Source of the DNA: Actinomycetales bacterium UBA1416
Lineage (GTDB): Bacteria > Actinomycetota > Actinomycetes > Actinomycetales > Actinomycetaceae
Assembly: GCA_002304945.1 (NCBI GenBank)
Contig: DBPQ01000024.1
Coordinates: 1-35,033, forward strand
Reading direction: 5' to 3'
Length of the DNA stretch: 35,033 bases
Under the pieces are notes generated by a model, which did not search any database, was not told where the DNA came from, and saw only the letters and a program-made list of their open reading frames with translations. Positions 1 to 7,368 of the stretch are shown one piece after another; position 1 is the stretch's first letter; every line of letters starts with the position of its first letter. The position numbers were made by a program, and so were the translations under genes.

Positions 1-884
1 TCGTCCCACGAGGCGTTGATCTCCGGGTGGCGGTGCACCGCGATGAGCAGGGCCTTCATTGCGAACAGGAGCGGGGTGAGGCGCAGGTCCCTGAACTCGC
101 GGTCCTCCTTCAGCCGCGCCAGCAGCTCCATCGTCCGGGTGACGTCCACCGTGTGGAACACCGAGACGTGCGGCGCCGTGAACGCCGAGGACACCATCGC
201 CTCCGCGGTGCGACGGCGCACGGACCGCACGGGCACGCGGGTGCGCCGCCCGTCCGGGGAGACCAGGCCGCCCACGAGCCACGGCTCGTCGCCGGGGTGG
301 CTGGCGTAGGTTTCCGGCCTCGCCTCGTCCGCGTACTGCACGACGTCGTCGCGCGTGATGATCCCGCCGGGCCCACTGCCGCGGATCGCGGCCAGGTCCA
401 CGCCGAGGTCCTTGGCGAGCTTCCTCACCGGGGGCTTGGCGAGCACACGGGGGTCGTCCGCCGCCGGCGCGGGCGCAGCCGGCTGCGAGGCCACGGCGGC
501 GGGTTCTGGCGCAGCCCGGCGCAACCGGCGCCGTGCTCCCTCGGCCGGCCGGTTCCCGTAGCCCACGAGGGTGGCCCCGCTCCCGGCCTCCCCACCGGGA
601 GCGGGAGTCTGGGTGGCCTGCGGCTGGGTGGACTCCGGCTCCGCGCCGGCGACCTCGACGGCGAGGATCGGCTCACCCACGGCCACGTTCGCCCCCTCTG
701 CGACGAGGAGTTCGAGGACGGTCCCGTCCCACGGGCTCGGCAGCTCCACCAGCGACTTGGCGGTCTCGATCTCGCAGACCGGCTGGTTCACGGCAACGGC
801 GTCCCCGGGCGCGACCATCCAGGTGACGATGTCGGCGTCGGTGAGGCCCTCGCCGGGATCGGGGAGGCGGAATTCCTTGCGCAT
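1..884 (-). CDS. 2-oxoacid dehydrogenase E2 (dihydrolipoyl acyltransferase), 3' end beyond window
   Basis: Partial gene: it starts at ATG 884 and runs off the left edge, so about 294 residues are visible. E2 is the acyltransferase core of pyruvate or branched-chain 2-oxoacid dehydrogenase; it moves the acyl group from E1 to CoA on a lipoyl-lysine. Visible in order: an N-terminal lipoyl domain with the lipoylation motif EIETAKS (Lys43), an Ala/Pro/Gly-rich linker, a peripheral subunit-binding domain (PPVRKLAKDLGVDL), and the start of the catalytic domain ending near HRHPEINASWDE. Only one lipoyl domain is present. It begins 7 bases after the E1 beta stop and is the third gene of a leftward operon. 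The substrate (pyruvate or branched-chain oxoacid) cannot be decided from this fragment. Confidence 0.93.
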   Translation of the reverse strand, partial: MRKEFRLPDPGEGLTDADIVTWMVAPGDAVAVNQPVCEIETAKSLVELPSPWDGTVLELLVAEGANVAVGEPILAVEVAGAEPESTQPQATQTPAPGGEAGSGATLVGYGNRPAEGARRRLRRAAPEPAAVASQPAAPAPAADDPRVLAKPPVRKLAKDLGVDLAAIRGSGPGGIITRDDVVQYADEARPETYASHPGDEPWLVGGLVSPDGRRTRVPVRSVRRRTAEAMVSSAFTAPHVSVFHTVDVTRTMELLARLKEDREFRDLRLTPLLFAMKALLIAVHRHPEINASWD

Positions 885-891
885 GAGCGTC

Positions 892-1962
892 CTAGTGGTC
901 CAGGGAGCGGCCGACCGCATCGAGGATGCGGTCCAGGTTGGGGAGGTAGTCGTGCTCGTGGCGGTTCGCCGGGTACGGGGTGTGGAAGCCCCCCACGCGC
1001 AGCACGGGTGCCTCGAGAGCGTAGAAGCACTCCTCCGAGACGCGCGCCGCGAGTTCTGCGCCCGGCCCGAAGTACGTGGGCGCCTCGTGGGCGACCACGA
1101 GCCGGCCGGTGCGGCGGACCGAGGCGGCGACGGCGTCGACGTCCAGTGGCGAGATCGAGCGCAGGTCGATGACCTCGGCGCTGACCCCGTCCTCGGCGGC
1201 GGCGGCCGCCGCCTTCAGCAGGGTGGCGACCGTGGGGCCGTAACCGGCCAGGGTGACGTCGGTGCCGCTGCGGACTGTCCTTGCGTGCGAGAGGCCGGCG
1301 ACCACGCCGTTGGGGGTGAGGTCCACCGTGGCGGGCAGCTCACCGCGGGACCAGTAGCGGGCCTTCGGCTCGAGGAACAGGACGGGATCCGGGGAGGCGA
1401 TGGCCTGCTGGATCATCGTGAAGGCGTCCGCGGAGGACGAGGGCGAGACCACGCGCAGGCCGGCGGTGTGCGCGAACAGGGCCTCGGGGGACTCGCTGTG
1501 GTGCTCGATGGCGCCGATGTCCCCGCCGTAGGGCACGCGGATGACCACCGGTACCTCCACGTCCCCGCCCGAGCGGTAGTGCAGCTTGGCGAGCTGGGTG
1601 GTGATCTGGTCGAAGGCGGGGAAGATGAAGCCGTCGAACTGGATCTCCACCACCGGGCGGTACCCGGCGAACGCCATGCCGATCGCGGTGCCCACGATGC
1701 CGGACTCGGCGAGCGGGGTGTCGCGGACGCGGTCGTCGCCGAACTCCGCCTGCAGGCCGTCGGTGACGCGGAACACCCCGCCGAGGCGGCCGATGTCCTC
1801 GCCCATCAGGATGACGGTCTCGTCGCGGCCCATGGCGGCGCGGAGGCCCGCGTTGATCGCCTGGGCCATGGGCAGGGGGCTCGTGGGGACGGGCGCGGGA
1901 CCGCCCGGGTGGATCGCGGTGGCCGGGCCCTTGCGCTCCGGCGCGACGACGGGGGCGTTCAT
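892..1962 (-). CDS. 2-oxoacid dehydrogenase E1 beta subunit
   Basis: 356 aa, usual length for the family plus a Pro/Gly-rich N-terminal extension of about 30 residues. E1 beta pairs with E1 alpha to form the thiamine-diphosphate enzyme that decarboxylates the 2-oxoacid and acylates the E2 lipoyl group in the cytoplasm. Typical transketolase-like pyrimidine domain motifs are visible: LMGEDIGRLGGVFRVTDGL, DTPLAESGIVGTAIGMAFAG and IRVPYGGDIGAIEHHSESPE; the C-terminal transketolase domain includes EVIDLRSISPLD. Its ATG overlaps the E1 alpha stop (ATGA at 1959-1962), indicating translational coupling. It resembles both PdhB and BkdB/BfmBAB, and the sequence alone does not separate these. Confidence 0.95.
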   Translation of the reverse strand: MNAPVVAPERKGPATAIHPGGPAPVPTSPLPMAQAINAGLRAAMGRDETVILMGEDIGRLGGVFRVTDGLQAEFGDDRVRDTPLAESGIVGTAIGMAFAGYRPVVEIQFDGFIFPAFDQITTQLAKLHYRSGGDVEVPVVIRVPYGGDIGAIEHHSESPEALFAHTAGLRVVSPSSSADAFTMIQQAIASPDPVLFLEPKARYWSRGELPATVDLTPNGVVAGLSHARTVRSGTDVTLAGYGPTVATLLKAAAAAAEDGVSAEVIDLRSISPLDVDAVAASVRRTGRLVVAHEAPTYFGPGAELAARVSEECFYALEAPVLRVGGFHTPYPANRHEHDYLPNLDRILDAVGRSLDH

Positions 1963-3116
1963 GCCTCTCCCCTCGCGAGGTAGGCGTCCCAGGTGGCCCG
2001 CTCGTGGTCCACCTGGAGGTTGGGCGTGGCGTAGACGTTGTCGAACACCTCGGGGAACTCCCCGGGGGCGTTCGCGCGGGTGAACTCGCGGACGGAGGCG
2101 CCGAGCTCGTGGGCCTCGGCGTCGACGGCGGCGAGGAAGCCCTCGTCCGTCTCACCCTCGTCGGTCAGCAGCGTCCGCAGCCGGGCGATCGGGTCCCTGG
2201 CCCGCCAGGCGTCCTCCTCCTCGCGCGAGCGGTAGCGGGTGGGATCGTCCGAGGTGGTGTGGGCACCCATGCGGTAGGTGACGAACTCGATGAGGAAGGG
2301 CCCGCCGTCGGCCGCCATGCGGGTCAGGGCGTATCGGGTGGCGGCGTAGCTGGCGATCAGGTCGTTCCCGTCCACGCGCAGGTGGGGGATCCCGAAGCCG
2401 TCCGCCCGGTTCGCGAGCGGGACGCGCGACTGCGTGGTGGTGGGCACCGAGATCGCCCAGTGGTTGTTCTGCAGGAGGAACAGCACGGGCACCTGGGCGG
2501 AGGAGGCGAAGACCAGGGCCTCGTTGACGTCGCCCTGGGAGGTGGCGCCGTCGCCGAAGTAGACGGTGACGGCGGCGGGGCCTTCGAGACCGCGCCGGCG
2601 GTCCTGCTGCAGGGCCATCGCGTGGCCCACGGCGTGCAGCGTGTGCGCGCCGATCACGAACGTGTAGATGTGGAAGTTGTGCGCACGGGGATCCCAACCG
2701 CCGTGGCGGGTGCCGCGGAAGACCGGGATGATGTCGCGCAGGTCCAGGCCACGGACCTGCGCGACACCGTGCTCACGGTAGGAGGGGTAGACCATGTCCG
2801 TGGCCGGGGTGGCCATCGCGGAGCCCACCTGGGCCGCCTCCTGTCCGAGGCTGGGGACCCAGAGCCCGAGCTCTCCCTGACGTTGGAGGCTGGTGGCCTC
2901 GCGGTCGAAGGCGCGGGTGAGGACCATGTGGCGGTACGCCACCCGCAGGTCGCTCGGGCTGAGTTCCGCGGCGTGGGCCGCGAGCTGCTCGACGGCGTGG
3001 TGCGCCGTTGCCGGGTCGGCGGCGGGCCGGGCCACCGGGTCGCCGTACCAGCCGGCGCCCGGGTCCGGCGCGACGCGCGTCCCGGCGGGAGTGAGCAGTT
3101 GCAGGAATTCGGACAT
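1959..3116 (-). CDS. 2-oxoacid dehydrogenase E1 alpha subunit
   Basis: 385 aa, first gene of the leftward E1 alpha-E1 beta-E2 operon. The thiamine-diphosphate/Mg site is clear: GDG at 188-190 in YFGDGATSQGDVNEALVFAS, closing with NN at 217-218, and the phosphorylation-loop-like region near YRMGAHTTSDDPTRYRS. The N-terminal 50 residues are a family-typical variable extension. The ATG at 3116 is preceded by a strong Shine-Dalgarno (AAGGAGG, about 4 bases upstream), one of few clear ones in the window. The gene is probably a pyruvate or branched-chain (3-methyl-2-oxobutanoate) dehydrogenase; HGGWDPRAHNFH and the alpha/beta split fit both. No E3 gene is visible. Two inverted repeats upstream (3129-3144, 3205-3220) suggest specific regulation. 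Confidence 0.95.
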   Translation of the reverse strand: MSEFLQLLTPAGTRVAPDPGAGWYGDPVARPAADPATAHHAVEQLAAHAAELSPSDLRVAYRHMVLTRAFDREATSLQRQGELGLWVPSLGQEAAQVGSAMATPATDMVYPSYREHGVAQVRGLDLRDIIPVFRGTRHGGWDPRAHNFHIYTFVIGAHTLHAVGHAMALQQDRRRGLEGPAAVTVYFGDGATSQGDVNEALVFASSAQVPVLFLLQNNHWAISVPTTTQSRVPLANRADGFGIPHLRVDGNDLIASYAATRYALTRMAADGGPFLIEFVTYRMGAHTTSDDPTRYRSREEEDAWRARDPIARLRTLLTDEGETDEGFLAAVDAEAHELGASVREFTRANAPGEFPEVFDNVYATPNLQVDHERATWDAYLARGEA

Positions 3117-3128
3117 GAACCCTCCTTA

Positions 3129-3144
3129 CCTACGCCAGCGTAGG
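3129..3144 (-). promoter_or_regulatory. Inverted repeat in E1 alpha leader, next to the Shine-Dalgarno
   Basis: CCTACGC-TG-GCGTAGG on the minus strand: perfect 7-bp arms, 2-base spacer, ending 3 bases before the AAGGAGG of E1 alpha. It contains TACGCT, a possible -10 hexamer, so it may be an operator over the promoter. As RNA it could also form a small stem beside the ribosome-binding site. No regulator for it is encoded next to it. Confidence 0.5.
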
Positions 3145-3204
3145 TTCGGGCGGGCGCCACGACGATTGGTGGTTGCCTCCAAAAACTCCTCGCCGAAGTG
3201 GTGC

Positions 3205-3220
3205 GGATGATGGATCATCC
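3205..3220. promoter_or_regulatory. Inverted repeat upstream of the oxoacid dehydrogenase operon
   Basis: GGATGAT-GG-ATCATCC: perfect 7-bp arms and 2-base spacer, the same 7-2-7 geometry as the repeat at 3129-3144 but with a different sequence. It lies about 90 bp upstream of the E1 alpha start, in the 177-bp gap between the DUF5692-like gene and the operon. Candidate operator; the binding protein is unknown. Confidence 0.4.
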
Positions 3221-3293
3221 CCCGTCAGCGTTGTGGAAAGGCGCAGGGGCGGTGGGTCGGACCCATCACCCCTGCCGTGGAACGTGCGCGAGA

Positions 3294-4265
3294 TCACCCG
3301 ATCGGGAGGGCCTCGCGGCGCTCATCCGCCGGCGGCACCGCGGGGACGAGGCCGGCGTGCTCGAGGACCTCGCGGTGCGCGGCGAGGTCGGCGTGGACCT
3401 CCTCGCGCAGCGGGTTGATCCGACGACGCACGATCTTGCCGAAGTGGTAGCCGAACACGGCCACGTTCGCCGCCAGGGCGAGGGCGGAGACGGTGAAGAG
3501 GGCTGCCGGGTTGTTCGAGGACCCCACTGCGAACGGCGAGGTGTCCACGAACGCGGGGACGGCCATGGTCCACATCATCCAGAAGGCGAGGGTCTGGGCC
3601 CGGGCCTGCAGCCACGCGCCCTTCTCGATGAAGAAGGCCGGGATGGTGCAGGAGATGAGCAGTGCGGCGCCGGCGTAGAAGGCGTGGTCCCCCACGCAGT
3701 TGTACACGTAGGCGAAGTTCCACAGGTCATAGGCGATGATCCAGAACCAGAGCATGTCGGGCCACACCATGTCCTTGAACCGGTTGTTGCTGATACGGAT
3801 GCCCATCCAGCCGGAGATCGTCAGGATGTTCAGGATGCCAGCGATTCCGTTCATGATGTTCCACGGTCCGCCGATGATGGTGACGCCGTCATAGACGCCG
3901 TTCAGGCCGTAGCACTCGAAGTCACGGATCACCGCCTCGATGATGTTGATCGTCAGGATGGCCGGCGGGAACAGCAGCATCCACTTGTTCTGGGCCGCTC
4001 CCCGGATGAACCGCAACGCCAGGAAGCCCAGGCACCCCGCGAGCGCGGAGTAGACCTTGACCCAGTGGAACCACGTTCCCGTGGAGGATCCTGCGCCGGC
4101 GGTGGACGGCCACACGAAGATGGTCAGGACCACGGGAAGCGCGACGAAGAGCAGGAGCGCGATCCTCCAGTTCACGCGCGCGAGCTCGTTGGCGGCGATG
4201 AGGGCGGCCAGTACGACGAACCACATGGCGTAGCCGTACCAGGGGGCCGCTTCGAAGAGGAACAT
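3294..4265 (-). CDS. DUF5692-like multi-pass membrane protein
   Basis: 323 aa, rich in hydrophobic segments; I count about eight likely membrane spans between residues 1 and 285, followed by a charged cytoplasmic tail (REEVHADLAAHREVLEHAG). Several aromatic, Asn-rich stretches look conserved, such as ISNNRFKDMVWPDMLWFWII and AYDLWNFAYVYNCVGDHAFY. I recall this pattern from the uncharacterised DUF5692 family, but the assignment is from memory and the function is unknown. ATG 4265 has a good Shine-Dalgarno (GAAGGAG). The gene is divergent from a TetR regulator across 105 bp holding a good promoter and an inverted repeat, so it is probably the regulator's target. It could be a small-molecule transporter or sensor; no catalytic motif is evident. 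Confidence 0.8.
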   Translation of the reverse strand: MFLFEAAPWYGYAMWFVVLAALIAANELARVNWRIALLLFVALPVVLTIFVWPSTAGAGSSTGTWFHWVKVYSALAGCLGFLALRFIRGAAQNKWMLLFPPAILTINIIEAVIRDFECYGLNGVYDGVTIIGGPWNIMNGIAGILNILTISGWMGIRISNNRFKDMVWPDMLWFWIIAYDLWNFAYVYNCVGDHAFYAGAALLISCTIPAFFIEKGAWLQARAQTLAFWMMWTMAVPAFVDTSPFAVGSSNNPAALFTVSALALAANVAVFGYHFGKIVRRRINPLREEVHADLAAHREVLEHAGLVPAVPPADERREALPIG

Positions 4266-4287
4266 CGGACTCCTTCGTCTCGAACGG

Positions 4288-4308
4288 GCGATCCCCTTTT
4301 CGGATCGC
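4288..4308. promoter_or_regulatory. Candidate TetR operator between DUF5692-like gene and tetR
   Basis: GCGATCC-(7)-GGATCGC, perfect 7-bp arms with spacer CCTTTTC, lying just downstream of the predicted start point of the leftward promoter at 4320-4347. A second, weaker repeat CGCTC-(6)-GAGCG (4308-4323) touches the -10. This position suits a roadblock-type repressor site for the adjacent TetR protein. Confidence 0.5.
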
Positions 4309-4319
4309 GCTCATTTCGG

Positions 4320-4347
4320 AGCGTACTCTGTTTTTGTGCCGCGTCAA
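4320..4347 (-). promoter_or_regulatory. Predicted promoter of the DUF5692-like gene
   Basis: On the minus strand a -35 TTGACG (4347-4342) is followed after 16 bases by TACGCT (4325-4320). This is one of the few places in the window with a recognisable -35. The expected start point is near 4313, giving a leader of about 50 bases that contains the inverted repeat at 4288-4308. Confidence 0.5.
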
Positions 4348-4370
4348 GTGCTTCATGGTTGGATGGATTC

Positions 4371-4973
4371 GTGAGCACAGGGCCGGTCGGCCGCCGGGAA
4401 CGCAACAAGGCGGAGAAGCAGGACCGCATCTTCGCGGCCGCAGCGAACCTCTTCGAGGAACGCGGCTTCGATGCCGTCACCACCGCGGAGATCGCGGAGG
4501 CCGCGGATGTTGGGGCCGGCACCCTGTTCCGGTACGCAGCCACCAAGGGCGAACTCCTCTTGATGGTCCTCAACGAACGCCTGCGCGAGCAGCGCCCCCT
4601 TCCCCCCGGCACCCCGGTCGACGACGCGGTCTGCCTCGTGATCGAGCCGTTGCTCGACGTCGCCCTCACCCATCCCGAGAACTTCGCCGCCTACCAGCGC
4701 GAGGTGATGTTCGGCCCCGTCGGGGCCTACCGCTCCGAGGCGCTGGCGGGCATCGTCGAACTCGAGCGCCGGGTCGGCGCCCTGCTCCGCTCCGAGCTGA
4801 CCAACGACCCGGGCATGACCGAGGTCGAGGTCGGGCGGCTCTTCCTCTCCATGGTCTACATCGAACTGGTGCGCGTCGGGATCGGGTCAGGCACCGGAGA
4901 TGTCGTCCGGGCCGGCCTCCGGGCCCGCCTCGCCGTCGTACGGCACGGCCTGCGAGGCCTGGACAGCATTTGA
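4371..4973 (+). CDS. TetR/AcrR family transcriptional regulator
   Basis: 200 aa, typical TetR length. I start it at GTG 4371 because the N-terminus then reads RRERNKAEKQDRIFAAAANL, as usual for the family; the open frame upstream is only absence of stops. The helix-turn-helix covers roughly residues 20-65, with FDAVTTAEIAEAADVGAGTL followed by FRYAATKGELLLMVL. The C-terminal ligand-binding region has no diagnostic motif. It is divergent from the DUF5692-like membrane gene and likely represses that gene and itself through the 4288-4308 repeat. The ligand is unknown. The YwiC-like gene follows in the same direction 50 bp later but seems to have its own promoter. Confidence 0.93.
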   Translation: MSTGPVGRRERNKAEKQDRIFAAAANLFEERGFDAVTTAEIAEAADVGAGTLFRYAATKGELLLMVLNERLREQRPLPPGTPVDDAVCLVIEPLLDVALTHPENFAAYQREVMFGPVGAYRSEALAGIVELERRVGALLRSELTNDPGMTEVEVGRLFLSMVYIELVRVGIGSGTGDVVRAGLRARLAVVRHGLRGLDSI

Positions 4974-5011
4974 GTTTTCGCACACTTCAGCGCTGTCCGT
5001 CAGATAACGCG

Positions 5012-5017
5012 TAGGCT
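5012..5017 (+). promoter_or_regulatory. Leaderless -10 of the YwiC-like gene
   Basis: TAGGCT, then six bases, then the GTG start at 5024. There is no Shine-Dalgarno between them, so transcription probably begins at or next to the start codon. Confidence 0.45.
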
Positions 5018-5023
5018 GTTCCA

Positions 5024-5824
5024 GTGACCAGCCCCGCCCGGACCAAGCGCCGCACCCGCTCCCCCGGGTGGGTCCCGGACCAGCACGGCGCCTGGGCCAT
5101 GATCACCATCCCGGCGCTGAGCGGCGTGGTCCTCGCCGGGTGGGAGTGGGTGCACCTGCCCCTGCTGCTGTTCTGGTGGGTGGGGTACTTCGCCTTCCAA
5201 GCCGGGGCGCTGTGGCTGAAGTCCCGGCGCCGGCCGCGCTATCTCCCCCCGCTGCGCACCTACGCCCTGATCGCGGCGCCCTTCGGCCTCGCCGTGCTCC
5301 TGCTGCGCCCGCAACTCGCCCTCTGGGCGCCGCTGTTCGCCCCGCTCATCGCCATCGCGGTGTGGGCGGCAATGGCCCGCCGCGAGCGCGGCCTCCTCAA
5401 TGACACCGCCACCGTGCTCGCCGCCGCCCTCATGGTCCCCGTGACGTTCAGCGCCGCCGCGCCCCTCGACGACGCCCGCTGGCCCTGGGTCCTCGTGGTG
5501 ACCGGCATCGAGTTCGCCTACTTCTGGGGCACCATCCCCCACGTGAAGGCGCTGATCCGCGAGCGCGACAACCCCGCCTACCACTGGTTCTCGGCGATCT
5601 ACCACAACGTCGGGGCGGCGATCGTGGTGGGGGCCGCCGCGCTCGGTTCACTGACGACGACGCCGCTCGGGGGCTGGTTCCTCGCCGTCACCTGGGTGGG
5701 GCTCGGCGTCCGTGCGGCCTGGATGCCGGCGCACCAGCACCAGACCGGCCCGATGCGCCCGATCGTCATCGGGATGACCGAGGTGGTGTTCTCGCTGCTG
5801 GTGGCGTTCGCCCTGCTGGCCTGA
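5024..5824 (+). CDS. YwiC-like membrane protein
   Basis: 266 aa integral membrane protein with about seven or eight hydrophobic spans. The N-terminal WVPDQHGAWAMITIPALSG is the hallmark of the YwiC-like family (Bacillus subtilis YwiC); further family-like pieces are RRERGLLNDTATVLAAALMVP and IPHVKALIRERDNPAYHW. In Bacillus the homologue lies near nitrate/anaerobic respiration genes, but no such genes are nearby here, so the role is unknown. The start is GTG 5024, chosen because the conserved region begins soon after and a TAGGCT hexamer lies six bases upstream. The stop is 9 bases from the end of the convergent aminotransferase gene. Confidence 0.87.
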   Translation: MTSPARTKRRTRSPGWVPDQHGAWAMITIPALSGVVLAGWEWVHLPLLLFWWVGYFAFQAGALWLKSRRRPRYLPPLRTYALIAAPFGLAVLLLRPQLALWAPLFAPLIAIAVWAAMARRERGLLNDTATVLAAALMVPVTFSAAAPLDDARWPWVLVVTGIEFAYFWGTIPHVKALIRERDNPAYHWFSAIYHNVGAAIVVGAAALGSLTTTPLGGWFLAVTWVGLGVRAAWMPAHQHQTGPMRPIVIGMTEVVFSLLVAFALLA

Positions 5825-5833
5825 CCGGGCAGC

Positions 5834-6934
5834 TCAGCCCTTCTTCAGCTTCCGCAGCAGGGCGATGACGGCGTCGTTGGCCTCCGGCTCGCCCACGGAG
5901 ATCCGCACGCCCTCCTCGGAGAAGCCGCGGACGAGGAGACCGGCCTCGTTGGCCACCCGCACGAACGCGTCGGTGTCCTTGCCGAGTGCGAGCCAGAAGA
6001 AGTTGCCCTCGGCCTCGGGGACGTCCCAGCCGATTCGGCGCACGGCCGCCAGCACCCGATCCCGCTCGGCCACGGTCTCGCTCACCCGGTCGAGGAGTTG
6101 CCGCTCGAGCCGCAGCGACTCCACTGCCGCCCGCTGGGCGAGCGCGTTGGTTCCGAACGGGGTGGAGGCAGCGCGAACCCCCGCGATGAGCCCCGCCTCG
6201 CCCACGGCGTGGCCCACACGGAGCCCGGCGAGCCCGTACGCCTTGGAGAAGGTCCGCAGCAGCATGACGTTGGCGAAGTCGCGCACCAGGTCGAGTCCGT
6301 CCACCACGTCGGGGTCCCGCACGTACTCCACGTACGCCTCGTCGAGGAGCACGAGCACCCGCGGGGGCACCGCGGCGAGGAAGTCGCGGACCTCGGCCTC
6401 ACGCAGCGCCGGGCCGGTCGGGTTGTTCGGGGAGCACAGGATCACGGCTCGGGTCTCGTCCGTGACGGCATCCACCATCGCCCGCAGGTCGTGGCGTGCG
6501 TCCGCGGTCAGCGGGACCTTCACCGACGTCGCCCCCGAGACCTGGACGGCGATCGGGTAGGCCTCGAAGGACCTCCACGGGTAGATGACCTCGTCGCCGG
6601 GGAGGCAGAAGGCGGAGAGCACGTGCCCGAGCGCGGCCACCGAGCCGTTGGCGCACACCACCTGGTCGGGTGCCACCGACAGCTTCCGGGCGATCGCCTC
6701 GGTGAGCTCCACCGCGTACATGTCCGGGTAACGGTTCATGTCGACGGCGGCGTCCGCCACCGCGGCGAGCACCCCGGGCAGGGGGGCGGCGGGGTTCTCG
6801 TTCGAGGAGAGCTTCCAGAGCTGGCGGCCGTCACCGCGCGCCCCGGGCACGTACTTCGGGAGGGAGGCGATGTCAGGGCGGAGGGCGGGAGCCTTCGGCT
6901 GCTTCCTCGCACCGTTCTTCTTGCCGGATGCCAT
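5834..6934 (-). CDS. hisC: Histidinol-phosphate / aromatic amino-acid aminotransferase (HisC/Pat-type)
   Basis: 366 aa fold-type I PLP enzyme of the HisC subgroup. The PLP lysine is Lys231 in LLRTFSKAYGLAGLRVG; also visible are LSSNENPAAPLP near residue 43, ILCSPNNPTGP at about 166-175, VLLDEAYVEY at about 195-205, and the substrate-carboxylate arginine in VRISVGEPEAND near the end. It would move an amino group between glutamate and histidinol phosphate or an aromatic oxoacid. No other his gene is nearby, so this is likely the stand-alone HisC2/Pat copy found in many actinobacteria, and the substrate is uncertain. The N-terminus is basic (ASGKKNGARKQPKAPA). Upstream, CATGCT lies six bases before the ATG, hinting at a leaderless start. 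Confidence 0.9.
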   Translation of the reverse strand: MASGKKNGARKQPKAPALRPDIASLPKYVPGARGDGRQLWKLSSNENPAAPLPGVLAAVADAAVDMNRYPDMYAVELTEAIARKLSVAPDQVVCANGSVAALGHVLSAFCLPGDEVIYPWRSFEAYPIAVQVSGATSVKVPLTADARHDLRAMVDAVTDETRAVILCSPNNPTGPALREAEVRDFLAAVPPRVLVLLDEAYVEYVRDPDVVDGLDLVRDFANVMLLRTFSKAYGLAGLRVGHAVGEAGLIAGVRAASTPFGTNALAQRAAVESLRLERQLLDRVSETVAERDRVLAAVRRIGWDVPEAEGNFFWLALGKDTDAFVRVANEAGLLVRGFSEEGVRISVGEPEANDAVIALLRKLKKG

Positions 6935-6987
6935 GGGTCAAGCATGCCCCCTCCCGCAGCGCCACGAACGGGTGCGAGGATTGATCC

Positions 6988-7365
6988 ATGGGATTTGTGA
7001 TCCGATTCATCGTCAACGCCGTGGCCATCTGGGTCGCCGCCCTCCTCCTCGACGGCCTGCACCTCGCAGAGGGTGAGGACACGGGCACCCAGGTGCTCAT
7101 CGTCGCCGTCGTCGCGCTCGTCTTCACCCTCGTCAACATGATCGTCAAGCCGCTCGTGAAGCTGCTCTCGTTCCCGCTCTACATCCTCACGCTCGGCCTG
7201 TTCTCCCTCGTGGTGAACGCCCTCATGCTGATGCTCGCCGGGTGGATCTCCACGAGCCTCGGCTTCGGCCTCGAGGTCGAGGGCTTCTGGTGGGCCGTGG
7301 CCGGCGGCCTCATCATCGGCATCGTGTCCTGGGCCCTCACCCTGGTGCTGCCGGACGGGAAGTGA
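6988..7365 (+). CDS. Small 4-TM membrane protein, phage holin 4-2 superfamily
   Basis: 125 aa with four hydrophobic segments (about residues 3-22, 35-55, 60-85 and 98-120) and the family core NMIVKPLVKLLSFPLYILTL, seen in the Mycobacterial phage holin superfamily IV (PF04020 type). Despite the name, chromosomal members are common housekeeping-like membrane proteins and there are no phage genes here, so I do not call this a holin. It is divergent from the aminotransferase gene with 53 bp between starts. GAGGAT lies six bases before the ATG. The function is unknown. Confidence 0.88.
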   Translation: MGFVIRFIVNAVAIWVAALLLDGLHLAEGEDTGTQVLIVAVVALVFTLVNMIVKPLVKLLSFPLYILTLGLFSLVVNALMLMLAGWISTSLGFGLEVEGFWWAVAGGLIIGIVSWALTLVLPDGK

Positions 7366-7368
7366 CGC

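Noticed and set aside
3198..4370. Long rightward open frame leading into the TetR gene
   Set aside because: It lies antisense to the DUF5692-like gene and has no family-like sequence; the TetR N-terminus fits GTG 4371. Open antisense frames are expected at this GC content.
4961..4998. Inverted repeat GGACAGC ... GCTGTCC at the end of tetR
   Set aside because: The 24-base loop and 7-bp arms without a T-tract are too weak to call a terminator or operator.
6988..7365. Phage holin hit as a sign of a prophage
   Set aside because: The family is named after phage proteins but chromosomal 4-TM members are widespread, and no integrase, capsid or lysis gene is nearby.
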